Shown here: in pieces, positions 1-4,889 of the stretch | Layout: the number at the start of each line of letters is the position of its first letter | How positions within the stretch are numbered: position 1 is the stretch's first letter | Assembly: GCF_002835825.1 (NCBI RefSeq) | Contig: NZ_PIZH01000120.1 | Span: 1-5,718, forward strand | From: Methanoregula sp. | GTDB lineage: Archaea > Halobacteriota > Methanomicrobia > Methanomicrobiales > Methanospirillaceae | DNA: 5,718 bases | Direction: 5' to 3' | Translations under genes and position numbers: made by a program | The notes under the pieces: model-generated | The model's database searches: none | Told to the model about the DNA's origin: nothing | Seen by the model: only the letters and a program-made list of their open reading frames with translations

Positions 1-66
1 TCTACGCCCCCCCCGAGTCCTACACTCCCCTCTTCGTCGGCAGCGTCAGATGTGTAGAAGAGCCCG
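1..66 (+). other. Sequencing adapter contamination (P5 / i5 index / Nextera read-1 end), not genomic
   Basis: Positions 34-47 are an exact copy of the Nextera read-1 adapter TCGTCGGCAGCGTC. Positions 48-66 match the following 19-base transposase mosaic end at 16 of 19 positions (differences at 57, 63 and 65). Positions 15-25 match the end of the P5 oligo (GAGATCTACAC) with two differences, and the upstream C-rich stretch aligns to the rest of P5 with several errors and one missing base. The eight bases between (26-33) sit exactly where an i5 index belongs and differ at two bases from TATCCTCT, which I recall as index S503/N503. Most of the substitutions are changes to G when read on the minus strand, as expected for a low-quality read running through a short insert on two-colour chemistry. 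The genome therefore starts at about 67. Confidence 0.95.
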
Positions 67-802
67 GGTACGTCCCGTGGAGCGCTGAAACTGCCTGGTC
101 GCGCCGGGCCTGCGCTTCGAGACCCGCAAAGTCACGGCGGAGGTCTTCCTCAAGGGTCTCCGACTCTAAGTAGCGCGTATATCCCCCGAAGAGTTCGTCC
201 GCTCCCTGGCCGGTGATGATGCGCTGGTAGCCATGCTCCCCGGCCCAGCGGGCAATGAAGTACTGGGTGAGCGCGATGCCGGAATTGACCGGGTTTTTCT
301 CCGGGATTGTCCCGACAACGACCGGAAGGGCTGAAGCGATCTCTTCTTCGCTGATCGTCACGAACGTACAGGCAAGCCCGAGGGACTCTGCTGCGACTTT
401 TGCCTGTTTCAGGTCATGCGACCCTTCGATTCCTACCGCAACGCATTCCCGTCTTGCAAGAGAAGCCACGAGTGTTGAGTCCACTCCCCCGGACAGGGCA
501 ACGACACCTTCGTCGCTGCGGAGTTCCACGGCAGTACGGATCGCTGCCTCCAGGGTCATTTCCGGTGCTGTGGGAGCAATCGTCCCGGTGCTTTTCCCCT
601 TGCAGAGGATCGTACCTTTCGGGCCGGTGCCCTCCATAATCCCGTACATGTCGCGGGCACTGCAGGAGTCCCAGGAAAGGAAGAATTCTCCTCCGCACTG
701 CGACAGCTCATCCGGGCGGTCTTTTACCAGTCTCTCGATCTCGGGAATGCTGAGCCGGTGGCCGCCTTGTTCCATCCAGCCGTTCAGCGTCAGGGTACTC
801 AT
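67..802 (-). CDS. Asparagine synthetase-like protein (AsnB C-terminal domain), 3' end missing
   Basis: This is an ATP-dependent amidotransferase-like enzyme of the asparagine synthase C-terminal domain family, which activates a carboxylate by adenylation and transfers ammonia to it. Counting from the ATG at 802, the PP-loop SGGVDS lies at residues 104-109 and the second signature GQGADELFGG at 198-207, followed by TRY, all typical of the family. Class II glutaminases need a Cys immediately after the initiator Met; here the protein begins MSTLTLN. Only a short stretch around residues 35-70 (GGEFFLSWDS...RDMYGI) resembles the end of a glutaminase domain, so free ammonia or a separate glutaminase may supply nitrogen. 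A GTG three codons upstream (811) is an alternative start; the ATG is preferred because it is the stronger start codon, but neither has a clear Shine-Dalgarno. The real coding sequence runs to the adapter junction, giving about 245 residues; the frame continues into the adapter until position 20, adding about 15 false residues. The true substrate is not shown by the sequence. Confidence 0.87.
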
Positions 803-843
803 GAAAGTCACGTGCGGTTGTTCACACTCAGTACCCCGGCTAT

Positions 844-852
844 CCTATAAAA
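844..852 (-). promoter_or_regulatory. Candidate TATA box for the asparagine synthetase-like gene
   Basis: On the minus strand this reads TTTTATAGG. It lies about 46 bases upstream of the ATG at 802, which would place transcription start near 822 and leave a leader of about 20 bases. The placement fits archaeal TBP-dependent promoters; no BRE was confirmed. Confidence 0.4.
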
Positions 853-919
853 CATAGCTTTTTCCTGCCACCATCATTCCATTCCTCTGATTCCGGCAGA
901 ACGATCAGGGAATCTTTTT

Positions 920-927
920 TTTATATC
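920..927 (+). promoter_or_regulatory. Candidate TATA box upstream of tRNA-Leu
   Basis: TTTATATC follows a T-run (915-922) and is the best archaeal TATA match in the 812-1018 intergenic region. Transcription starting about 25 bases downstream would begin near 950, giving the tRNA an unusually long 5' leader of about 70 bases for RNase P to remove. A weaker site (CTATCC, about 985-990) is nearer the usual distance from the tRNA, so the assignment is uncertain. The rest of this intergenic stretch shows no gene. Confidence 0.35.
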
Positions 928-1018
928 CAAGGGCCAAGTACTGGAGAGCACACGGCACCTGTCTGGCCAGTGGCGTTGCGCTCACTATCCCAAAAGGACA
1001 ATCAGGATATTCGTATGC

Positions 1019-1101
1019 GGGAGGATAGGAAAGCTGGCCAACTCCGCCGGACTTAAGATCCGGTCCTTAGTGGTTCTTGGGTTCGAATCCCAATCCTCCC
1101 A
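1019..1101 (+). tRNA. tRNA-Leu, anticodon TAA
   Basis: The sequence folds into a complete class II tRNA. The acceptor stem pairs GGGAGGA (1019-1025) with TCCTCCC (1094-1100) in seven perfect pairs, and the discriminator is A1101. The D arm has the three-pair stem GGA/TCC with the conserved GG in the loop (1036-1037). The anticodon stem CCGGA/TCCGG encloses the loop CTTAAGA (1052-1058), so the anticodon at 1054-1056 is TAA, reading the UUA and, by wobble, UUG leucine codons. The extended variable arm is 13 bases (1064-1076), as expected for Leu. The T arm is TTGGG/CCCAA around TTCGAAT. The 3' CCA is not encoded and must be added by the CCA-adding enzyme. No intron is present. Confidence 0.96.
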
Positions 1102-1109
1102 TTCTTTTC
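1102..1109 (+). terminator. Oligo-T stretch after tRNA-Leu
   Basis: TTCTTTTC directly follows the tRNA discriminator base. Archaeal RNA polymerase commonly terminates in short T-rich tracts without a hairpin, and the convergent lipoprotein gene ends only 18 bases further on. The run is short, so this is a weak call. Confidence 0.35.
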
Positions 1110-1126
1110 CCGTATGGTTCTGTGCA

Positions 1127-2134
1127 TCAGGAGCTTTTCCGGCTCCGTGACTGCACGTAGGCCTCCTCGTTTGCCCGGGCCTGCGTTTCCCACATACTGA
1201 TCGTTTCATTATACAACGTAAACCGCGGGTTGAAGACAATTCCCGTAACGCCCTCCCCAAGGCCGGCAGTGACATTCCCTCCAATGAATGTGCCGTCAAG
1301 GATGTCCCCGATGCCAAAAAAAACGACCCGGTCCACCCGTTTTACAGCAGATGCAAGAATGAATTCCGGGCCAAGCGGCGACTGGTCTGAATCCGTGCCG
1401 ATCGCATACCGGCCTGGTGCATTTCCCGCTGCACCGAATACTCCCGTGTTGGAATACCCGGCGCAGGCAAAGATCACATCGGTACCATTGCGATACATGG
1501 CCTCCGCACTCTTTTGGGCGGCCGGGGCGTCGGCAAACCCCTCTGTTGAATGATGACGGACATAGGCATGGTCAACAGCAATGGTTGCATTGACTGCCCG
1601 TGCACCATCCGTATACCCGTCAAGGAACGTGTCAAGCACTTCCGACTCCGTTCCCATGATGATGCCGACCTGCTGTGTTCGTGATGCCGAAGCTGCAAGA
1701 ACCCCGGAAAGGTAGCTGTCGCCATAGGATGTGATCTCGAAGGACCGGATGTTGTCCGCCCCAATCCCTGCCTGGTCGATGGCAAGGAACCTGATATCCT
1801 TGTGCTGGTTAGCAAGCTCCCTTGTGAAACGGGCATACTGGAAACCGACCGTGATGATGAGAGCCGGCCTGTCTGCTCCCGTAGTTGCGTTCACGAGTGC
1901 CGGGAGCGTTTCGAAGTCCTGCGGTACGAACTCGCGGATTATTAGGGCCTGCTTCTGCTGCGCTGCCAGAAGACCCTGGTACGCGGCGTCAGTATAGGAA
2001 AGATCGCCTTTTTCCGACCCGTACACGATCCAGACAACCGGTGTGCTTGCGGGTGCGGGCTGTGAACACCCGGCGACGGTGAGCAGCAGGACGAGCAGGA
2101 GCGAGATGGCAAAGACGCAGGATCCCGGTTTCAT
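1127..2134 (-). CDS. BMP/PnrA-type substrate-binding lipoprotein
   Basis: This is a 335-residue extracytoplasmic solute-binding protein of the basic membrane protein (BMP/Med/PnrA) family, whose characterised members bind purine nucleosides for ABC transporters. Residues 7-20 form the hydrophobic part of a signal peptide, followed by the lipobox VAGC with the lipidated Cys at 23 and a Pro/Ala/Ser-rich linker. The two-lobed binding fold is recognisable from GSEKGDLSYTDAAYQG (39-54), the GFQYARFTRELA...IRFLAID segment (97-120), AGYSNTGVFGAA (225-236), GTDSDQ (246-251) and AVKRVD (263-268). These correspond to the ligand-contacting loops of PnrA, including the Asp in TDSDQ and the Lys in VKRVD. 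The usual DKSFN-type N-terminal loop is changed to GDLSYT, so the ligand may differ. No permease or ATPase gene lies next to it, so a transporter partner would have to be elsewhere. The ATG at 2134 is the only start that retains the full signal peptide. Confidence 0.88.
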   Translation of the reverse strand: MKPGSCVFAISLLLVLLLTVAGCSQPAPASTPVVWIVYGSEKGDLSYTDAAYQGLLAAQQKQALIIREFVPQDFETLPALVNATTGADRPALIITVGFQYARFTRELANQHKDIRFLAIDQAGIGADNIRSFEITSYGDSYLSGVLAASASRTQQVGIIMGTESEVLDTFLDGYTDGARAVNATIAVDHAYVRHHSTEGFADAPAAQKSAEAMYRNGTDVIFACAGYSNTGVFGAAGNAPGRYAIGTDSDQSPLGPEFILASAVKRVDRVVFFGIGDILDGTFIGGNVTAGLGEGVTGIVFNPRFTLYNETISMWETQARANEEAYVQSRSRKSS

Positions 2135-2188
2135 GGAGAAAAAGGTTCTCCCGGATCGGTAATAAACACAAACGATTCTGATCGTGAG

Positions 2189-2196
2189 TTATATAC
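2189..2196 (-). promoter_or_regulatory. Candidate TATA box for the BMP lipoprotein gene
   Basis: On the minus strand this reads GTATATAA and lies about 55-60 bases before the ATG at 2134. Initiation about 25 bases downstream would leave a leader of about 30 bases. The box is nearly palindromic (TTATATAC on the plus strand), but no plus-strand gene follows. The 145-bp gap it sits in separates this gene from the upstream DJ-1 gene and holds no other feature I can support. Confidence 0.5.
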
Positions 2197-2279
2197 CGGT
2201 AAGGATGCGATACTGGCTGATTTGCCGGTTTCCTGATGAGAAGCGGACCTTTGGGAAAACAGGGATGAGAATGGCGGAG

Positions 2280-2804
2280 TTACCATTCCACTGCAGTCAG
2301 TGTCTTGATGAATGTCTCGGCAAAGGCTTTCGATGCGGACGGGCCGTTTGCCGTTATGATCCGGGTATCGGCGACCACTGGCTGGCTGACGAGAACAGCG
2401 CCACCTCCCTTCATCTCGCGGAACGCCAGGGGATTTTCATTGTAGGTGGCCTTCTTTCCTTTCAGGATGCCGGCCCGTGCAAGGACCACCGGTGCAAGGC
2501 AGATCGCCCCGACAACCTTCCCGGACTCCCGGAAGTACCGTACCAACACCGGCAGGATCTCGTCATCCCAGAGATGGGCCGGGGTGCCGTTCCCGCCGAC
2601 AATGAGCAACCCATCGTAGGATTTGGGATCCACCTCCTCAAATGAGAGGGTTGCTGCTGCCTTTGCTCCCAGCATGCCGGTGCAGGTGCCGCGCCGCGTG
2701 GATGCGATTTCGTAAGCGATTCCCGCTTTTTGGAGGGCAGCAACGGGTTCAGCAAGTTCCTCGTCCCGGAATTTTTCCGGGGATATGGCGATAAGAATCT
2801 TCAT
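2280..2804 (-). CDS. DJ-1/PfpI family protein (class I glutamine amidotransferase-like fold)
   Basis: This 174-residue protein belongs to the DJ-1/ThiJ/PfpI superfamily, whose members include stress proteins, glyoxalases, deglycases and proteases, probably acting in the cytoplasm. The start MKILIAIS gives the first beta strand. FRDEEL (12-17) carries the conserved acidic residue that supports the catalytic Cys, and YDGLLIVGGNG (63-73) is the standard glycine-rich strand-turn. The nucleophile elbow is GAICLAP, with Cys102 as the expected nucleophile. The residue after it is Leu, unlike the His of PfpI/YhbO peptidases and the Ala of DJ-1. The C-terminal ITANGPSASKAFAETFI matches the family's GP-containing last helix. 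The ATG at 2804 is preferred to a TTG 16 codons upstream, because the fold starts there and CGTGAT precedes it by three bases. It lies 72 bases downstream of cheC on the same strand with no clear TATA box between, so cotranscription is possible. The biochemical activity cannot be assigned. Confidence 0.87.
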   Translation of the reverse strand: MKILIAISPEKFRDEELAEPVAALQKAGIAYEIASTRRGTCTGMLGAKAAATLSFEEVDPKSYDGLLIVGGNGTPAHLWDDEILPVLVRYFRESGKVVGAICLAPVVLARAGILKGKKATYNENPLAFREMKGGGAVLVSQPVVADTRIITANGPSASKAFAETFIKTLTAVEW

Positions 2805-2876
2805 GGTATCACGATCATGTTCTGGTTCTGGTGGAATAAGGAGATTACGCAAGGCAGGGAACTCTTGTGCTGCCGT

Positions 2877-3497
2877 TCACCTCCCGTGTGGAGACCGGAC
2901 CATCTCGTCAAGGCGGTCCTCGACTTTCTTCAACGTGTTGACTTCAAGGAAGATGAGGATATTGCCGGCAATATTGTGCTCCACGGACTTGAGTTCAACG
3001 CGGAAGAGGATGACGTCATCGACATCGATCGTCATCTGGGCAATCAGCGAGGTTATCGCTGCATGCGCCATGTCGACAATAAGTACGGGCGGGGAGGGGA
3101 GCATATTGAACCCCAGGAGATCGGATGTTGCCGAGAGGAACGAGGAGATCATGATATTGCCGACCTCGACAATCGTGCTCTGGTCCATCTCGTCGAAGGT
3201 ATGAACTGCTCCTGCCGAACCCTGCATGATGCCGGCGGTCCTGACGGCAGAATCGCGAGGGAAATGCAGGACGAGGAAGCCCCCGTGGGGAATATCCCCC
3301 TGGAGCTCGAAAATGACCATCGTTGTCAGTTCATCGCTCAAAAACTCCCCTGCCCGGGAAATATCCACGATATTGATCTCGGGCACGTTCATACCGATCT
3401 GAGAATCGAGCATCTGCGAGAGTGTTGTTGCGGAGTGCGCTGCCCCGATATTTGCCATCTCCTTCAGCGCGTCCATCTGCTGGGCGGAAAACTCCAT
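2877..3497 (-). CDS. cheC: Chemotaxis phosphatase CheC
   Basis: CheC dephosphorylates CheY-P and in some species interacts with the deamidase CheD, terminating or adapting chemotaxis signals. The protein is 206 residues from the ATG at 3497, close to the usual 200-210. Both phosphatase signatures of the form [DS]x3Ex2Nx22P are intact: D9, E13, N16 and P39 in DALKEMANIG, and S107, E111, N114 and P137 in STIVEVGNIM. This marks a two-site CheC and not a CheX or FliY fragment. The start at 3497 is chosen because homologues begin just before this motif and AGAGGA lies nine bases upstream. In-frame ATGs at 3527 and 3560 would add 10 or 21 residues; the one at 3560 fits the candidate TATA box better. 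No cheY, cheD, cheA or archaellum gene is in the window, so it is separated from any chemotaxis cluster here. The gene 72 bases downstream encodes a DJ-1 family protein. Confidence 0.93.
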   Translation of the reverse strand: MEFSAQQMDALKEMANIGAAHSATTLSQMLDSQIGMNVPEINIVDISRAGEFLSDELTTMVIFELQGDIPHGGFLVLHFPRDSAVRTAGIMQGSAGAVHTFDEMDQSTIVEVGNIMISSFLSATSDLLGFNMLPSPPVLIVDMAHAAITSLIAQMTIDVDDVILFRVELKSVEHNIAGNILIFLEVNTLKKVEDRLDEMVRSPHGR

Positions 3498-3617
3498 GGG
3501 AACCAGTCCTCTGCGAGGATACTGCATCAGTGCGGGACTTTTTTTGCCTGCCGGAACCATGTGCCCGCGGTGATCTCATGTATCCTTGCGGATAGTGAGA
3601 TGGTGGAAATCCAAGGA

Positions 3618-3628
3618 CTTATACCTTT
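3618..3628 (-). promoter_or_regulatory. Candidate TATA box (with possible BRE) for cheC
   Basis: On the minus strand this reads AAAGGTATAAG, preceded by GAC, so that purine-rich bases resembling a BRE come before the TATA core. Transcription would start near 3595-3600, leaving a leader of about 100 bases to the preferred start at 3497 or about 37 bases to the alternative ATG at 3560. Confidence 0.45.
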
Positions 3629-3660
3629 GTCCCGGAGTCCGTCCCCCCCCAAATGCCCGG

Positions 3661-3888
3661 TCAGTCCTTCTGCAGGTTATTAGGGGAAAGGATTGTTACA
3701 ACGCGCCCGACACGCCCGTCTGTAAGGCGGACTTTGATGCCATGCGGGTGAAACGCGGAATTCGTCAGGATCTCCTGCACGGTGCCCCGCGTCCTCTTTC
3801 CGGTCCGCTGGTCGTTCTTCTGGATGATCTCGACAGGAATACCGGCGCGAATGTCCGATCTGTGATGGGGATTGTGAGGAACAGTCAT
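3661..3888 (-). CDS. YwbE family protein (DUF2196)
   Basis: This small basic protein of 75 residues matches the YwbE family, named after a Bacillus subtilis protein of unknown function. The diagnostic core is nearly continuous: RSDIRAGIPVEIIQKNDQRTG (residues 10-30), TRGTVQEILTNS (33-44), HPHGIKVRLTDGRVGRV (47-63). The alternating strands and the conserved KVRL.DG.VGRV ending suggest a small beta-barrel (SH3- or KOW-like), possibly nucleic-acid binding, but that is inference from composition and spacing. Length agrees with the family. The ATG at 3888 is the only in-frame ATG ahead of the core; no strong Shine-Dalgarno or TATA box precedes it. It lies 64 bases downstream of the exported-protein gene, so it may share that transcript. 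Confidence 0.9.
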   Translation of the reverse strand: MTVPHNPHHRSDIRAGIPVEIIQKNDQRTGKRTRGTVQEILTNSAFHPHGIKVRLTDGRVGRVVTILSPNNLQKD

Positions 3889-3934
3889 GATCGGGAAATC
3901 GTGATGCAGTGCACTGGAAGATCCGGTTTGGGTT

Positions 3935-3950
3935 CAAAGGGAAAAGGGGA
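3935..3950 (-). terminator. Pyrimidine tract after the exported-protein gene (weak)
   Basis: On the minus strand the bases just after the stop at 3953 read TCCCCTTTTCCCTTTG. Such T-containing pyrimidine tracts can cause termination in archaea, but the T-runs here are only three and four bases long, so read-through into the YwbE gene is equally likely. Confidence 0.2.
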
Positions 3951-3952
3951 TA

Positions 3953-4693
3953 TCAGGAATACGGGGCCGGGACATCGTAGGAACCGATCCCGGATTCAAG
4001 ATATCCGGCCACTGGTGTCCATCCCTTCTGTTCCCCGAACATCAGGAGGTAGACCGAAGTGTGGTACTCGCTTGTTTGGGGCTCGAAGATCGTCCACGAG
4101 TTCTTCCCGGAAAGGTCTGACCTGAACGTCACTTCTGCGTTCGGATCGGCCCCGTATTGTGCGTACAGGGTTGTCAGGTAGGTGAAACACTGGCCTCCCG
4201 TTGATGCCATCGACCCTTCACGGCAATTGGTTGTCTTTAGGTCTGTGACAGGGCGGAACAACGGGCTCTTTGATACCGGGTCCCGGGTCTCGATCAGGCG
4301 CTTGGATTTGATCCCGGCAGACAGGGTGATTGTGTACGGGTCCTTTGTGGTTGTCCCGGTCGGGGGGATGATCTCCGGAACCGTCACTTTGACAAACGTA
4401 CCTTTTCCCGTTTCGTAGAGTTCTGTTTTCCAGCTCTCCGGAATACCGGGAATCTGCCGGGCGCTCAGGCGTTCAATGATCGGGGAGTTGCCGGTGGGAT
4501 CTGCCGGGACGGGGAGGAAGAATGTCACGTTCGTGAGCGGTGAATCGGTCGATAGAGTACAGGTATATGAATACGTACTGGAAAGCGTTGACCGGTAGGC
4601 CTGCCCGATATAGCCATTGTATGCCGTTACTGCAACAAACGATACCAGGAGGATAACAAAGATTCCGAGCGTGAGTTTAATGGTCCTGTCCAT
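3953..4693 (-). CDS. Uncharacterised membrane-anchored exported protein
   Basis: I do not recognise this 246-residue protein. Residues 1-6 (MDRTIK) are positively charged and are followed by one hydrophobic helix at about 7-25, so it is probably a signal anchor with the rest facing outside the cell. The exterior part is rich in Thr, Ser, Pro and Tyr. It has alternating beta-strand-like stretches (NVTFFLPVPADP at 55-66, TFVKVTVPEIIPP at 99-111, DPYTITLSAGI at 118-128) and three cysteines, C45, C157 and C169, of which the last two are close enough to form a disulfide. NVT at 55-57 is a potential N-glycosylation sequon. A cluster of aromatic residues (TYLTTLYAQY, SEYHTSVYLLMFGEQKGW) fills the C-terminal half. 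The ATG at 4693 gives the full helix; no strong Shine-Dalgarno is present. It is transcribed divergently from the dihydroorotase gene, with ywbE 64 bases downstream. Codon use looks like that of its neighbours. Confidence 0.82.
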   Translation of the reverse strand: MDRTIKLTLGIFVILLVSFVAVTAYNGYIGQAYRSTLSSTYSYTCTLSTDSPLTNVTFFLPVPADPTGNSPIIERLSARQIPGIPESWKTELYETGKGTFVKVTVPEIIPPTGTTTKDPYTITLSAGIKSKRLIETRDPVSKSPLFRPVTDLKTTNCREGSMASTGGQCFTYLTTLYAQYGADPNAEVTFRSDLSGKNSWTIFEPQTSEYHTSVYLLMFGEQKGWTPVAGYLESGIGSYDVPAPYS

Positions 4694-4773
4694 AGCCAGT
4701 CACATCCCCGGTGCACGCAGGAAGCAGTGCAACTCATGGAAACACCCCGAAGCGTGCAGCCGGTTTTTCATAC

Positions 4774-4786
4774 GGATCATTGATCC
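4774..4786. repeat. Palindrome GGATCA-T-TGATCC in the divergent intergenic region
   Basis: A perfect 6-bp inverted repeat with a one-base centre. It lies between the start of the exported-protein gene (4693) and that of the dihydroorotase gene (4890). Its right half shares the seven bases TGATCCA (4782-4788) with the second palindrome 45 bases away (4827-4833). It could be an operator, but a chance occurrence cannot be excluded. Confidence 0.35.
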
Positions 4787-4825
4787 ATCAGGATTGAATA
4801 CTTATTGCCTGGTTCCCCCCTTCTG

Positions 4826-4840
4826 GTGATCCACGATCAC
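4826..4840. repeat. Palindrome GTGATC-CAC-GATCAC in the divergent intergenic region
   Basis: A perfect 6-bp inverted repeat with a three-base spacer, 50 bases upstream of the preferred dihydroorotase start. It shares the GATC-centred core with the palindrome at 4774-4786. If either gene uses a TATA box near 4797-4806, the two palindromes flank it, a placement that would suit a repressor. This is inference from position only. Confidence 0.35.
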
Positions 4841-4859
4841 GACTGGTGCCATCACTATG

Positions 4860-4867
4860 CCTTTATG
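4860..4867 (+). promoter_or_regulatory. Weak TATA-like box for the dihydroorotase gene
   Basis: The TTTATG core in CCTTTATG is centred about 26 bases before the ATG at 4890, which would give a leaderless transcript; that would agree with the absence of a convincing Shine-Dalgarno there. A second TATA-like candidate, AATACTTATT at 4797-4806, would give a leader of about 60 bases. I cannot choose between them from sequence. Confidence 0.22.
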
Positions 4868-4889
4868 TCCGGAAAATGAAGTCTCTTGT

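Noticed and set aside
20..66. Apparent C-terminal tail and stop codon of the asparagine synthetase-like protein
   Set aside because: These codons are translated adapter. The gene is cut by the contig end, so the short protein is not a natural truncation.
255..857. A 200-residue plus-strand open frame opposite the asparagine synthetase-like gene
   Set aside because: The minus strand carries the PP-loop and GQGADELFGG motifs; the plus-strand product is low-complexity Ser/Arg/Pro-rich sequence typical of an antisense shadow.
985..1317. A 110-residue minus-strand open frame containing WEDWDSNPRTT
   Set aside because: It reads antisense through the tRNA-Leu and into the lipoprotein gene in another frame. 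The WDSNPR-type peptide is a familiar false translation of tRNA antisense sequence.
2184..2645. A 153-residue plus-strand frame starting next to the palindromic TATA box at 2189-2196
   Set aside because: It overlaps the DJ-1 gene antisense, has no family pattern, and starts at the TATA box itself, not downstream of it, so it is not served by that promoter.
3643..3650. Run of eight C bases, considered as a phase-variable tract
   Set aside because: It lies in the intergenic region upstream of the cheC TATA box and outside any reading frame; a single short homopolymer is not evidence of switching.
2730..3683. A 317-residue plus-strand open frame, the longest after the BMP gene among frames closed within the window
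   Set aside because: It lies entirely opposite cheC and the DJ-1 gene start and its translation is rich in Cys, His, Arg and Gly with no domain pattern. CheC on the other strand has complete catalytic motifs.
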